Notes under the pieces: generated by a model
Told to the model about the DNA's origin: nothing
The model's input: only the letters and a program-made list of their open reading frames with translations
Database searches by the model: none
Position numbers and translations under genes: made by a program
Shown: one piece after another, positions 8,199 through 17,150 of the stretch
Numbering within the stretch: the stretch's first letter is position 1
How the letters are laid out: the number at the start of each line of letters is the position of its first letter
Source of the DNA: Ruegeria atlantica
GTDB lineage: Bacteria; Pseudomonadota; Alphaproteobacteria; Rhodobacterales; Rhodobacteraceae
Assembly (NCBI RefSeq): GCF_001458195.1
Contig: NZ_CYPU01000073.1
Coordinates: 1 to 64,000, forward strand
Length of the DNA stretch: 64,000 nucleotides
Direction of reading: 5' to 3'

Positions 8199-8837
8199 TC
8201 AGGGCGTCCAGGTCAGGAAGTTCCCGATCATGCGCAGGCCCACGTCCTGACTTTTCTCAGGGTGAAACTGCATACCAACCATAGTGTCGCGGCCGATCAC
8301 GGCCGTGACCTCCTGCCCATACTCCACATAAGCCAAACGCTGCGCCGGGTCGCTGACCCGGAAGTGGTAGGAGTGCACGAAATAGGCGTGATCGCCTGAT
8401 TGCACTCCGGCAAAGACCGGGTGCTCGCTTTCCAGAACCAGATCGTTCCAGCCCATATGCGGTACTTTCAGAGCACTATCTGAAGGCTCGATCCGCACCA
8501 CATCACCTGCAATCCAGCCAAGACCGTCGGTCTCGCGATATTCGTGACCCTTCGAGGCCATCAGTTGCATGCCAACGCAGATGCCCAGAAAAGGACGGCC
8601 TTTCTGCTCGACTGCCTCAACCATCGCGTCGTAGATGCCTTTGTGCCCGCGCAGCTCAGTCGCGCAGGCGGGAAAAGCGCCGTCACCGGGCAAAACCAGC
8701 CGGTCGGCCTGCGCAACGACGTCCGCGTCCGAGGTCACGACAACCTCACCCGCGTCCATCTCGCGCGCCATGCGCTGAAACGCCTTTTCGGCCGAGTGCA
8801 GGTTGCCGCTTTCGTAGTCGATAATAGCGGTCAGCAT
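8199..8837 (-). CDS. hisH: Imidazole glycerol phosphate synthase glutaminase subunit HisH
   Basis: 212 residues, class I glutamine amidotransferase that feeds ammonia to HisF. The nucleophile Cys87 is in PFLGICVGMQLM, and His and Glu are in GMQFHPEKSQDVG. N-terminal IIDYESGNLHS and VLPGDGAFPAC are typical. The start codon directly follows the hisB stop (TAAATG), so the two are cotranscribed. Confidence 0.95.
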   Translation of the reverse strand: MLTAIIDYESGNLHSAEKAFQRMAREMDAGEVVVTSDADVVAQADRLVLPGDGAFPACATELRGHKGIYDAMVEAVEQKGRPFLGICVGMQLMASKGHEYRETDGLGWIAGDVVRIEPSDSALKVPHMGWNDLVLESEHPVFAGVQSGDHAYFVHSYHFRVSDPAQRLAYVEYGQEVTAVIGRDTMVGMQFHPEKSQDVGLRMIGNFLTWTP

Positions 8838-9425
8838 TTACAGCGCGCCCTTGGTCGACGGAATCGCATCCGCCTTGCGCGGGTCGGTTTCGACCGCCAA
8901 ACGCAACGCACGCGCGACGGCCTTAAACGCGGCCTCGGCAATGTGGTGGCTATTGAACCCGTGCAACTGGTCGATGTGCAACGTGATGCCGCCATGCGTG
9001 CTGAGTGCCTGAAAGAACTCGCGCACCAGTTCGGTGTCGAACGTGCCGATCTTGGGGGTCGGCAGGTCCACGTTCCAAATCAGAAACGGGCGCGCGGACA
9101 GGTCCAGAGCGCAGCGTACTTGCGCGTCATCCATGGGCAGGTGGCACTCGCCGTAACGACGGATGCCCTTCTTGTCGCCCAACGCCTGCGTCAGCGCCTG
9201 ACCCAGCGCGATGCCGGTATCCTCAACCGTGTGGTGGTCGTCGATGTGGTAATCACCCTTGGCGCGGATCGTCATGTCGATCAGCGAATGGCGCGCAAGT
9301 TGGTCCAGCATGTGATCGAAGAACCCAACACAGGTTTGGTTGTCATAGGTGCCGGTTCCGTCAAGATTGACCTCGACCGAAATCTCGGTCTCGGCGGTTT
9401 GACGGCTGATCTTTGCGCTGCGCAT
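8838..9425 (-). CDS. hisB: Imidazoleglycerol-phosphate dehydratase HisB
   Basis: 195 residues, monofunctional IGP dehydratase (no phosphatase domain). The metal-binding histidine motifs are [27 protein letters not shown] and [18 protein letters not shown]. The start is taken at [14 protein letters not shown]; a further 21 in-frame upstream codons are not conserved in style. It is the first gene of the minus-strand hisB-hisH unit and is divergent from the small Lrp-like gene. Confidence 0.95.
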   Translation of the reverse strand: MRSAKISRQTAETEISVEVNLDGTGTYDNQTCVGFFDHMLDQLARHSLIDMTIRAKGDYHIDDHHTVEDTGIALGQALTQALGDKKGIRRYGECHLPMDDAQVRCALDLSARPFLIWNVDLPTPKIGTFDTELVREFFQALSTHGGITLHIDQLHGFNSHHIAEAAFKAVARALRLAVETDPRKADAIPSTKGAL

Positions 9426-9578
9426 GGGCGAATTCCTTTTGCTACAGGCGCGCTTATAGACGGGGATTGGTCGGCTTATCCAGACCAAGCGTTGCTTTCA
9501 CTACAATCTGTTGCAGGGGATTGCGCCCGGTGACGTGCCATGCCAGCCTGCCGGAAACTCAATCAACAGGTCCAAAAC

Positions 9579-9818
9579 ATGTCCACCTGCGTTTTCATTC
9601 AGATCCGCTGCACACCCGGCACCACCTATAAGGTCGCCGAAGAGATCGCGCTGCGCGAGATTCACTCCGAGCTTTACTCGACCAGCGGCGAATATGACCT
9701 GCTGCTCAAGCTCTATATCCCCGAAACCGACGATGTCGGTCATTTCATCAATGAAAACCTGCTTGTGATCCCGAATATCGAGCGTTCGCTGACTACTATG
9801 ACCTTCAAGGCGTTCTGA
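9579..9818 (+). CDS. Stand-alone Lrp/AsnC ligand-binding (RAM) domain protein
   Basis: 79 residues matching only the C-terminal effector-binding half of Lrp/AsnC regulators: CVFIQIRCTPGTTYKVAEEI, then SELYSTSGEYDLLLKLYIPE, DVGHFINENLLVIPNIERSLTTMTFKAF. There is no helix-turn-helix. Such proteins form octameric rings and may bind amino acids or modulate partners. Its position divergent from hisB invites a link with amino-acid sensing, but that is only context. It converges with the membrane protein gene downstream. Confidence 0.85.
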   Translation: MSTCVFIQIRCTPGTTYKVAEEIALREIHSELYSTSGEYDLLLKLYIPETDDVGHFINENLLVIPNIERSLTTMTFKAF

Positions 9819-9819
9819 G

Positions 9820-10422
9820 TCAGGCCGAAGCGTCGGATACGGAACCTTGTGGCGCGGCACATGCCAAAATCGCGCCATTGCGCGCCTGCTGATCAGTTAT
9901 TCCTGCCCGGAGCAACTGATGCACACCGAACAATACCATCAGCGGAATGCCAAGCGAGACCAGATAATTGTCTCCGGCAAATCGCGACCAAACGACACCG
10001 ATTGTGCAAACAAAAAGCAAAACGGCCGAGTGCGTGTTTCTCTGTTTTGTCCCGTTGGTCTGATAGTTCAGGAACCCGTTCGTTCTGAACAAGGTCAAAA
10101 CGACACCCGTTAAGAATACACTCATAAGAACGAGTGTCGCGATGTTCCCGGTCAAAATCGTCGCCGTGTCGCGATAGCCAAGCAAGATCAGGCATTCGAT
10201 CAGTGGCGTGATAGCCACCATGAAGAGATTGATACCAAGTAAAATGGGCTGTGGACGCAGCGTTTTCCTGACATAGGTAACGCAAACCGAGGCGGCCAGA
10301 ACCGTGCCGATCCACCCGGCCAATCGCATATCATCCGTGGCCCGAAACAAAAGCATGAAAACCACGCCCGGCAGATTCTCAAACATCTCAAGCAGCAACC
10401 GCTTTTGGGTTTCGCTGGGCAT
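9820..10422 (-). CDS. Integral membrane protein of unknown function
   Basis: 200 residues with about six hydrophobic segments (LAGWIGTVLAASVCVTYV, LLGINLFMVAITPLIECLIL, ILTGNIATLVLMSVFLTGVV, AVLLFVCTIGVVWS, LVSLGIPLMVLFGVHQLL). The start is placed at MPSETQKRLLLEMF, preceded by AGGAAA; the longer frame upstream runs into the next gene's stop region. No family recognised. It ends two bases from the convergent RAM-domain gene. Confidence 0.7.
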   Translation of the reverse strand: MPSETQKRLLLEMFENLPGVVFMLLFRATDDMRLAGWIGTVLAASVCVTYVRKTLRPQPILLGINLFMVAITPLIECLILLGYRDTATILTGNIATLVLMSVFLTGVVLTLFRTNGFLNYQTNGTKQRNTHSAVLLFVCTIGVVWSRFAGDNYLVSLGIPLMVLFGVHQLLRAGITDQQARNGAILACAAPQGSVSDASA

Positions 10423-10477
10423 TCTATAGATTTCCTTTTTGTAAATGCGCTTTTGGAATGTCGAGTGTGGGGTAAAA

Positions 10478-11344
10478 TTACCCCAGTTCGAATGTTGTGA
10501 TGCCGTAAATCCGGTCCAGATCAATACTTGGTGCGTGGCTGGAATACATGCGACCTGTTTCGAAGACTTTGGTCAAACCCAACTGTTGCGCCATTGCCAT
10601 AGCATGCGCGTTGGGGTTGGGCATGTCGATGAAGACCTCCGCATCCATCTGATCGGCGGGAAGTGTAGCCAGCAGTGACATTAAAAGGGCTTGTGCGATC
10701 TCGGGATTGTTCGCAAATAGGGGGCCGACCTTGTACCCGCTCAAACATCGCCGCAGGGTTGCATAGCCCTTGACCTGACCATCTTCTTCGAACACGCGAG
10801 AGACGTGGCTGGGCGCACCGAGCCAGGCGTGAAGGAATGTGTCGCGCGGGGCAGGGAACAGGCCCCGATCATACGACCTCAGATCATCTGACAGGGCGCT
10901 GAGGGGTGTGATCTGATCGTGAAGGGACCGGCCCAGTTGACCTAGGATTTTACCCACCGTGCCCGAGAAGCGGTAATTGTCATAGGCCAGCTCGAACCCG
11001 AATTTTCGATAATTGTCCTGCTGTTCGACGACACCGTCCATGCCCATGTTCCGGTGCTGGCAATGCGCCTTGACCGCCTCGGCAACCTGCAGCCCATATC
11101 CCGATCCGCGATACTCGGGTTGCACGATATAAAAGCCTAAAAACGAGTAGTTATTGTCATAATTCACAGCAGAGGCCGATGCGATCATCTGCCCATCCAG
11201 GAAACCGCCCTTAAACCCTTCGGGGTCGGAACCGCGAAAGCAGACCGCGTCGTGTAGCCCTGGGTTCCAGCCTTCCTGGCCGGCCCAATCGACGGCCGTT
11301 TGTAATTCGTCTTCAGTCAAAGCGCGAACAGCGTATTCTGGCAT
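10478..11344 (-). CDS. GNAT-family N-acetyltransferase
   Basis: 288 residues. The N-terminal GNAT fold has the acetyl-CoA loop VQPEYRGSGYGLQVAEAVKAH (Q/RxxGxG/A type) and downstream VEQQDNYRKFGFELAYDNYRF. Residues from about 150 on form a second GNAT-like half (GYATLRRCLSGYKVGPLFANNPEIAQALL, VFIDMPNPNAHAMAMAQQLGL, FETGRMYS) seen in two-domain acetyltransferases with an Acetyltransf_18-type C-terminus. The substrate is unknown. The start is at MPEYAVRALTEDELQ; the longer frame upstream lacks conservation. It probably forms its own unit upstream of the membrane protein. Confidence 0.85.
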   Translation of the reverse strand: MPEYAVRALTEDELQTAVDWAGQEGWNPGLHDAVCFRGSDPEGFKGGFLDGQMIASASAVNYDNNYSFLGFYIVQPEYRGSGYGLQVAEAVKAHCQHRNMGMDGVVEQQDNYRKFGFELAYDNYRFSGTVGKILGQLGRSLHDQITPLSALSDDLRSYDRGLFPAPRDTFLHAWLGAPSHVSRVFEEDGQVKGYATLRRCLSGYKVGPLFANNPEIAQALLMSLLATLPADQMDAEVFIDMPNPNAHAMAMAQQLGLTKVFETGRMYSSHAPSIDLDRIYGITTFELG

Positions 11345-11429
11345 CAGCGCACCTCTGTTGTGATTGCGTGCCATTCGAGAATGCCGCAACACCAGACAAA
11401 GAACCAGCATGTTTAGAGAGGTTTGTATC

Positions 11430-11504
11430 TGGAGCGGGCGAGGCGATTCGAACGCCCGACCCTAACCTTGGCAAGGTTATGCTCTACCCCTGAGCTACGC
11501 CCGC
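11430..11504 (-). tRNA. tRNA-Gly (anticodon GCC), copy 1
   Basis: The minus strand gives GCGGGCG...CGCCCGC acceptor pairing, discriminator T, encoded CCA, D-arm AGCTCAGGGGTAGAGC, anticodon loop TTGCCAA and T-arm CGTTCGAATCG. 75 nt including CCA. It is identical to the copy upstream. Confidence 0.96.
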
Positions 11505-11539
11505 ATCAGATACATATTTTCGACCATTCGGTCTCTCAA

Positions 11540-11614
11540 TGGAGCGGGCGAGGCGATTCGAACGCCCGACCCTAACCTTGGCAAGGTTATGCTCTACCCC
11601 TGAGCTACGCCCGC
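11540..11614 (-). tRNA. tRNA-Gly (anticodon GCC), copy 2
   Basis: Sequence identical to the copy at 11430-11504, separated by a 35-base spacer. The two are probably cotranscribed and processed from one precursor, this copy being first on the minus strand. Confidence 0.96.
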
Positions 11615-11763
11615 GCCGTTGAGTGAGGAGGGGTGTATTAATTCCCAAGCAGGGCTTCAAGCGGAAAAAACAAAAAAGAGGAAAATTCTTTGCGACGGAA
11701 ACGCGCCTCTTAACCGTTCAAGAACCAGAGCATCCAAGAATAAGAACGGTGGAGGTGACGAAA

Positions 11764-11916
11764 ATGACGTATACTAAGGATCTGAAGATGGCGGCCCTGG
11801 CGGCGATGATTTTGCTGGCTACGGCGGTGTCTGGCAAAGGCGAGAATCGAATGGGCGATGTCGAATCAATTTTTACGGAATCCCCTCGAATCGAAACGCA
11901 GATTTTGGCGGGGTAA
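11764..11916 (+). CDS. Small exported peptide, about 50 residues
   Basis: The ATG at 11764 is preceded by a strong GGAGGTGA at ideal spacing. The peptide begins MTYTKDLKMAALAAMILLATAVSG, a good signal sequence, followed by about 26 residues (KGENRMGDVESIFTESP...TQILAG) and then a stop. The longer upstream frame is rejected. Unrecognised. The ribosome site and signal sequence make translation likely, but the predicted mature peptide is very short. Confidence 0.5.
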   Translation: MTYTKDLKMAALAAMILLATAVSGKGENRMGDVESIFTESPRIETQILAG

Positions 11917-11931
11917 TCCCCGCCATCCGGT

Positions 11932-12315
11932 TCACAGCGCCATCAAAAGGCTGGCTATGGCTGCTACCACAATCACGGCGAAGGTCAGCAACATGCCGAT
12001 CTGGCGCAGAATCACGATCTGCGGTTTGCGGCCGAACCCATAGGCATGCAGCACGCGCCCGGCCAGAATGCCAAGGCCCAACAGATTGACCAACCAGCCA
12101 CCGGCGCCCTGCAGCTCGACCATGGCGATCAGCAACAGGGCAAACGGTGCATATTCGGCAAAGTTGGAATGCGTGCGCATCACTTTGAGCATGTCGGTGT
12201 TGCCACCATCGCCGTAAGAAATCTTGTCGCCGCGGCGCTGCATGATGACCCGCACACTGAGCGCGACATAGAGAAGTGCCAGCAATGCGGCATAGACTGG
12301 GGTGATGGACAGCAT
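11932..12315 (-). CDS. MAPEG family membrane protein
   Basis: 127 residues with four predicted membrane helices. The pattern SVRVIMQRRGDKISYGDGGN, RTHSNFAEYAPFALLLIAMVEL and LGILAGRVLHAYG is the MAPEG signature (membrane-associated eicosanoid/glutathione metabolism fold). Bacterial members are presumed glutathione-dependent transferases or peroxidases; the substrate is unknown. It follows pyc on the same strand but is separated from it by an intrinsic terminator. Confidence 0.88.
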   Translation of the reverse strand: MLSITPVYAALLALLYVALSVRVIMQRRGDKISYGDGGNTDMLKVMRTHSNFAEYAPFALLLIAMVELQGAGGWLVNLLGLGILAGRVLHAYGFGRKPQIVILRQIGMLLTFAVIVVAAIASLLMAL

Positions 12316-12335
12316 GGTCTGCTCCTTTCAGGATC

Positions 12336-12369
12336 AAAAAAGGGCCGCCCGGTTCCCCGAACGGCCCTT
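12336..12369 (-). terminator. Intrinsic terminator downstream of pyc
   Basis: On the minus strand AAGGGCCG and CGGCCCTT arms close a loop and run into a T6 tract. It lies between the pyc stop (12392) and the MAPEG start (12315), so it ends pyc transcription. Confidence 0.85.
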
Positions 12370-12391
12370 GTTCCCGAAAAGGTTAGGTCGT

Positions 12392-15300
12392 TTATTCCAG
12401 TTCGACCAGTAGGTCCTTTGCGTCAATCTGGCTGCCCGGCTGAACATGCACAGCCTTGACCGTCGCATCGCGCTCGGCGTGGATGCCGGTTTCCATCTTC
12501 ATCGCTTCGATGGTCAGCAGCATGTCGCCTTCCTTGACCTCCTGACCCGCAGCCACGGCGACGGTGGCCACCACACCTGGCATCGGCGCGCCGATGTGGT
12601 TGGGGTTGCCTGCCTCGGCTTTAGGACGGGACTGCGTGGTTGAGGTCACCAGTCGGTTTGGAACCCGGATCACGCGCGGTTGGCCGTTGAGTTCAAAGAA
12701 CACTTTGACCTCGCCCTTTTCATCGGTCTCACCGATGGCCTGACAGCGGATTTCCAGTGTTTTGCCGGGGTCGATCTCGGCCGTGATCTCTTCGCCGGGT
12801 TCCATGCCGTAGAAGAAGGTGCGCGTGGGAAGAGTGCGCACAGGTCCGTAAGCCCGGTGACGCCCCATGTAGTCCAGGAACACCTTTGGATACATCAGAT
12901 AGCCGTTCAGATCCTCGTCATCGACCTCTTTGCCTTCCAAAAGTTGGGACAGCTCGGCGCGTGTGCCTTCAAGGTCAACCGGTGGGACATCCTTGCCCGG
13001 GCGATCTGTGTTGGGTGTTTCATCCTTGAGGACCTTCGTGACGATAGTGTCGGGGAACCCGCCCGGAGGTTGACCCAAATTGCCGCGCATCATGTCCACA
13101 ACCGAGTCGGGGAAGGCCACATCGGTATCCGGGTTTTCGACCTGTTCACGGGTCATGTTCTGGCTGACCATCATCAACGCCATGTCACCGACCACTTTCG
13201 ACGAAGGTGTAACTTTCACGATGTCGCCGAACATTTGGTTTACGTCCGCGTACATCTGAGCCACTTCGTGCCAACGCTCCTCAAGTCCCAGAGACCGCGC
13301 CTGCGCCTTGAGGTTGGTGAACTGACCGCCGGGCATCTCGTGTAAGTAAACTTCAGAAGCCGGGGCCTGCAGGCTGGATTCAAAGGCCGCATATTGCTCC
13401 CGAACCGCCTCGAAATAATCGCTGATCTCACGGATGGCCTTGATGTCCAACCCGGTGTCGCGCTCGGTATGGCGCAGTGCTTCGACCACGGTGCCCAGCG
13501 TCGCCTGCGAAGTGTTGCCCGAGAAGCTGTCCATCGCGCAATCCACCGCGTCCACGCCCGCCTCGGATGCAGCGAGAATGGTGGCGCTGGCGATACCGGC
13601 AGTATCGTGTGTGTGGAAGTGGATTGGCAGGCCGACCTCTTCCTTCAGCGCACGGATCAGGATTTTGGCCGAGGCCGGTTTCAAAAGCCCCGCCATATCC
13701 TTCAGACCCAGAACGTGTGCACCTGCATCGCGCAGTTCTTTCGCCATGCCGACATAGTATTTCAGGTCATACTTGGCGCGGTCCGGGTCCAGAATATCTC
13801 CGGTGTAACAGACGGTGCCCTCACAGATTTTGCCGTTCTCAACCACGGCGTCCATGGCCACGCGCATATTCTCGACCCAGTTTAACGAGTCGAACACACG
13901 GAACACGTCGATGTTCTGCGATGCCTGACGCACGAACTCTTGCACAACGTTGTCAGGGTAATTGGTGTAGCCGACCCCGTTCGCGCCGCGCAGCAGCATC
14001 TGGGTCATCAGCTTCGGCATCGCCTCGCGCAGGTCGCGCAGGCGCTGCCACGGGCATTCCTGCAAGAAACGATAGGCCACGTCAAAGGTCGCGCCCCCCC
14101 AGCACTCGATCGAGAAGAGCTGGGGCAGGTTCGCTGCATAGGTCGGTGCCACTTTTATCATGTCGATCGAACGCATCCGGGTCGCCAGCAGAGACTGATG
14201 CCCGTCACGCATGGTTGTGTCGGTGATCAGAAGCTGGCGCTGCGCCTTCATCCAATCAGCAACGGCTTGCGGACCTTTTTGTTCCAGCAGGTTGCGAGCG
14301 CCCATCTGCGGCTCGGAGTTCGGTGCCGGGGGCTTTGCGTCTTTCAGATCAGCGCGAGGTTCGGGGCGGTCCTTGGTCTCGGGATGCCCGTTCACCGTGA
14401 TGTCGGCGATGTAGGTCAGAACCTTGGTGCCCCGGTCGCGGCGGCGTTTAAAGGAGAACAGATCCGGCGTCGTGTCGATGAATTTGGTCGTATATTCATT
14501 CGACAAGAAAGTCGGGTGTTTGAGCAGGTTGATGACAAAGTCGATATTGGTGCTGACGCCGCGAATTCGGAATTCACGCAAAGCGCGGTCCATCCGGGCA
14601 ATCGCAGCCTCGGGTGTCGGCGCCTTGGCGGTCACTTTGGTCAACAGCGAGTCGTAATAGCGCGTGATCACACCCCCCGCATAAGCGGTGCCGCCATCCA
14701 GACGGATGCCCATTCCGGTGGCCGAGCGATAGGCGGTGATACGACCGTAGTCGGGAATGAAGTTGTTTTGCGGGTCCTCGGTGGTGATCCGGGTTTGCAG
14801 CGCGTGGCCGGTCAGGTGCACATCCGACTGGCTGTTTGCGCCGGTGGCCTCGGCCAGAGTTTTGCCTTCGGCAATCAGGATTTGCGCCTGAACGATGTCG
14901 ATACCGGTGACTTCTTCGGTGACGGTGTGTTCCACCTGAACACGTGGGTTGACCTCGATGAAGTAGAACTTGCCGGTTTCCATATCCATCAGGAATTCAA
15001 CAGTGCCAGCACATTCATAATTCACATGGGCGCAAATCTTGCGACCCAGTTCGCAGATCTCGGTTCGCTGCTCTTCGGACAGATATGGCGCAGGCGCGCG
15101 CTCTACCACCTTCTGGTTCCGTCTCTGGACCGAGCAGTCGCGTTCATACAGGTGATAGATCTCACCATGCTTGTCGCCCAGGATCTGCACCTCGACATGG
15201 CGGGCGCGGATGATCATCTTTTCCAGATAACCCTCGCCATTGCCGAATGCGGCCTCGGCCTCGCGACGGCCTTCCAGAACCATCTCTTCCAGTTCATCCT

Positions 15301-15829
15301 CGGATAGGATCGGGCGCATACCGCGCCCGCCACCGCCCCACGACGCCTTGAGCATCAGGGGATAACCGATTTCTTTTGCCTCGGCCCGGATCGCATCCAT
15401 GTCATCGCCCAGAACCTCAGTCGCCGGAATCACAGGCACACCCGCCGCGACGGCCACGCGGCGCGCGCTGGCCTTGTCACCCAAGGCGCGCATGGTTTCC
15501 GCCTTCGGGCCAATAAAGGTGATGCCGTTCTGCACGCAGGCATCGACAAAGTCCGGGTTCTCGGACAGCAGGCCATAGCCGGGATGGATCGCATCTGCCC
15601 CACATTCTTTAGCGACGCGGATGATCTCATCGATGCTCAGGTAGGCCGCAACAGGCCCCATCCCTTCGCCAATGCGATAGGCTTCGTCCGCTTTGAACCG
15701 ATGCAAGCCCAGCTTGTCCTCTTCGGCAAAGACGGCAACGGTGCGTTTGCCCATCTCATTGGCGGCGCGCATAACGCGAATGGCAATCTCGCCTCGGTTG
15801 GCGATCAGGATCTTGGTGAATTCAGTCAT
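12392..15829 (-). CDS. pyc: Pyruvate carboxylase
   Basis: 1145 residues, full length. It carboxylates pyruvate to oxaloacetate using ATP, bicarbonate and biotin, and is the main anaplerotic enzyme in many marine alphaproteobacteria. Domains in order: biotin carboxylase (residues 1-450: ILIANRGEIAIRVMRAA, ASWGGGGRGMR, FIEVNPRVQVEHTVTEE), carboxyltransferase TIM barrel (about 540-810: TTMRDGHQSLLATRMRS, ECWGGATFDVAYRFL, GLKDMAGLLKP, HFHTHDTAG), the PYC allosteric/linker region, and the biotinyl domain with the target Lys1111 in IEAMKMETG. Monocistronic, with a terminator downstream and a free upstream region. Confidence 0.97.
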   Translation of the reverse strand: MTEFTKILIANRGEIAIRVMRAANEMGKRTVAVFAEEDKLGLHRFKADEAYRIGEGMGPVAAYLSIDEIIRVAKECGADAIHPGYGLLSENPDFVDACVQNGITFIGPKAETMRALGDKASARRVAVAAGVPVIPATEVLGDDMDAIRAEAKEIGYPLMLKASWGGGGRGMRPILSEDELEEMVLEGRREAEAAFGNGEGYLEKMIIRARHVEVQILGDKHGEIYHLYERDCSVQRRNQKVVERAPAPYLSEEQRTEICELGRKICAHVNYECAGTVEFLMDMETGKFYFIEVNPRVQVEHTVTEEVTGIDIVQAQILIAEGKTLAEATGANSQSDVHLTGHALQTRITTEDPQNNFIPDYGRITAYRSATGMGIRLDGGTAYAGGVITRYYDSLLTKVTAKAPTPEAAIARMDRALREFRIRGVSTNIDFVINLLKHPTFLSNEYTTKFIDTTPDLFSFKRRRDRGTKVLTYIADITVNGHPETKDRPEPRADLKDAKPPAPNSEPQMGARNLLEQKGPQAVADWMKAQRQLLITDTTMRDGHQSLLATRMRSIDMIKVAPTYAANLPQLFSIECWGGATFDVAYRFLQECPWQRLRDLREAMPKLMTQMLLRGANGVGYTNYPDNVVQEFVRQASQNIDVFRVFDSLNWVENMRVAMDAVVENGKICEGTVCYTGDILDPDRAKYDLKYYVGMAKELRDAGAHVLGLKDMAGLLKPASAKILIRALKEEVGLPIHFHTHDTAGIASATILAASEAGVDAVDCAMDSFSGNTSQATLGTVVEALRHTERDTGLDIKAIREISDYFEAVREQYAAFESSLQAPASEVYLHEMPGGQFTNLKAQARSLGLEERWHEVAQMYADVNQMFGDIVKVTPSSKVVGDMALMMVSQNMTREQVENPDTDVAFPDSVVDMMRGNLGQPPGGFPDTIVTKVLKDETPNTDRPGKDVPPVDLEGTRAELSQLLEGKEVDDEDLNGYLMYPKVFLDYMGRHRAYGPVRTLPTRTFFYGMEPGEEITAEIDPGKTLEIRCQAIGETDEKGEVKVFFELNGQPRVIRVPNRLVTSTTQSRPKAEAGNPNHIGAPMPGVVATVAVAAGQEVKEGDMLLTIEAMKMETGIHAERDATVKAVHVQPGSQIDAKDLLVELE

Positions 15830-15953
15830 GTCGAGTCCCGGTCCTACTTGTTTGGCCGTGTTGATAGGCGGACAATACGCGCACGTATATCAGTCGTTCT
15901 GGGTAGAACCGGCATGTTAACGCTCGCAAACGCCCCCTATTAGCGCTATTTAT

Positions 15954-17111
15954 CTAATAACGCTGCACCGCAGCATCGGCAAGCGGCACGACTGGGGGCA
16001 GGTGATTCAGCGACACAGCCCCCATTTGACCCATATTCGCGTGCATATCCTGCCGCAAAATGTCGATGACATGGGCAGGGCCTTTGGCGCCGAGGGCGGC
16101 CAGCCCATACATGAAGCCACGGCCCAGCATCACAAAATCGGCCCCAAGGGCCTTGGCACGCAAGATGTCCAGACCACCTTCGATACCACTGTCGAAGATC
16201 AGGGGCAGGTCTGTGGCCGCGCGGATTGCAGGCAAGGCGTCGATTCCGGCAGGGGCACCATCGAATTGTCGTCCGCCGTGATTCGATATCCAGATGGCGT
16301 CGACGCCAGCCCGCTGCAATGGCTCGGCATCTTCAGGGCGCTGCACGCCTTTCACGAGCAGCGGGCCATCCCAGGCATCGCGCAGCCAGTGAACATAGTC
16401 CATGTCCGGAGACGTGCGGAGCAGATACCCAACATGGGCCGTCGGGGGCAAGTTGCTGGAGTTGTCCGTATACTTGTCCAGTGTCCGCATCCGCGGCGGC
16501 CCGCTGCGCGCTATTCCAAGCGCCCATTCCGGCCGCATCGCGATTTGGGCTAGCAGGCGCGGCGTCAATCTTGGTGGATTGGTCAGGCCCGAGCGTGTCT
16601 GCCGTTCGCGCCGGGATGCAACCGGAACGTCTGCGGTCATCACAAGCGTCGTAAAGCCAGCATCCCGGACCCGATTCAGAAGATCCTTACGAATGTCCGG
16701 GTCCTTTGGCGGATAAAGCTGAAACCATGCGTTGTCACCCAGATGCGGCGCGACGTCCTCGGGGCTTTGGCAGGCAACGTTGGATAGGGTAAATGGCAGA
16801 CCGACGCTTGCGGCAGCGCGGGCAAGATGAGCTTCGGCGTCAGGCCAAATCAGGCCGGCCATACCGATCGGGGCAACGCCGAACGGTAATGGGTAGGTCT
16901 GACCCAGGAACTCGGTCGAAGTGTCAAATTCCAATGGTCCGTGCAGGATAGACGGCAGGAAACCGACGCGGTCCAATCCCTCGCGATTGCGGCGCAGCGT
17001 GGCTTCAACCCCGGTTCCGCTGTCCAGATACTCCCAGACAAAGTGAGGAATCCTGCGCTGGGCGCGGTGTTTCAGATCGGCGATGCCGGGAAAGCGACTA
17101 TGAAGGTCCAT
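15954..17111 (-). CDS. lldD: FMN-dependent alpha-hydroxy-acid dehydrogenase (L-lactate dehydrogenase type)
   Basis: 385 residues, (beta/alpha)8 FMN barrel of the lactate/glycolate/mandelate oxidase family. N-terminal FVWEYLDSGTGVEATLRRN, FMN contacts FGVAPIGMAGLIWPDAE and LVMTADVPVASRRERQTRSG, Lys in LLVKGVQRPEDAE, catalytic His278 in WISNHGGRQFDGAP. The later motif, usually D-G-G-I-R-x-G, reads DSGIEGGLD, so the FMN-phosphate arginine is replaced by Glu. A lactate role is the most common one, but mandelate or glycolate cannot be excluded. It lies next to pyc, which uses the pyruvate that lactate oxidation makes. Confidence 0.82.
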   Translation of the reverse strand: MDLHSRFPGIADLKHRAQRRIPHFVWEYLDSGTGVEATLRRNREGLDRVGFLPSILHGPLEFDTSTEFLGQTYPLPFGVAPIGMAGLIWPDAEAHLARAAASVGLPFTLSNVACQSPEDVAPHLGDNAWFQLYPPKDPDIRKDLLNRVRDAGFTTLVMTADVPVASRRERQTRSGLTNPPRLTPRLLAQIAMRPEWALGIARSGPPRMRTLDKYTDNSSNLPPTAHVGYLLRTSPDMDYVHWLRDAWDGPLLVKGVQRPEDAEPLQRAGVDAIWISNHGGRQFDGAPAGIDALPAIRAATDLPLIFDSGIEGGLDILRAKALGADFVMLGRGFMYGLAALGAKGPAHVIDILRQDMHANMGQMGAVSLNHLPPVVPLADAAVQRY

Positions 17112-17150
17112 GGGGATTGATCGGACCTAAGGCGCGATTCGGCAAGGATT

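Noticed and set aside
12680..15307. Long plus-strand open frames (up to 455 codons) inside pyc
   Set aside because: They are antisense to a full-length, motif-complete pyruvate carboxylase and have the composition of shadow frames in G+C-rich DNA; no protein family pattern or ribosome site.
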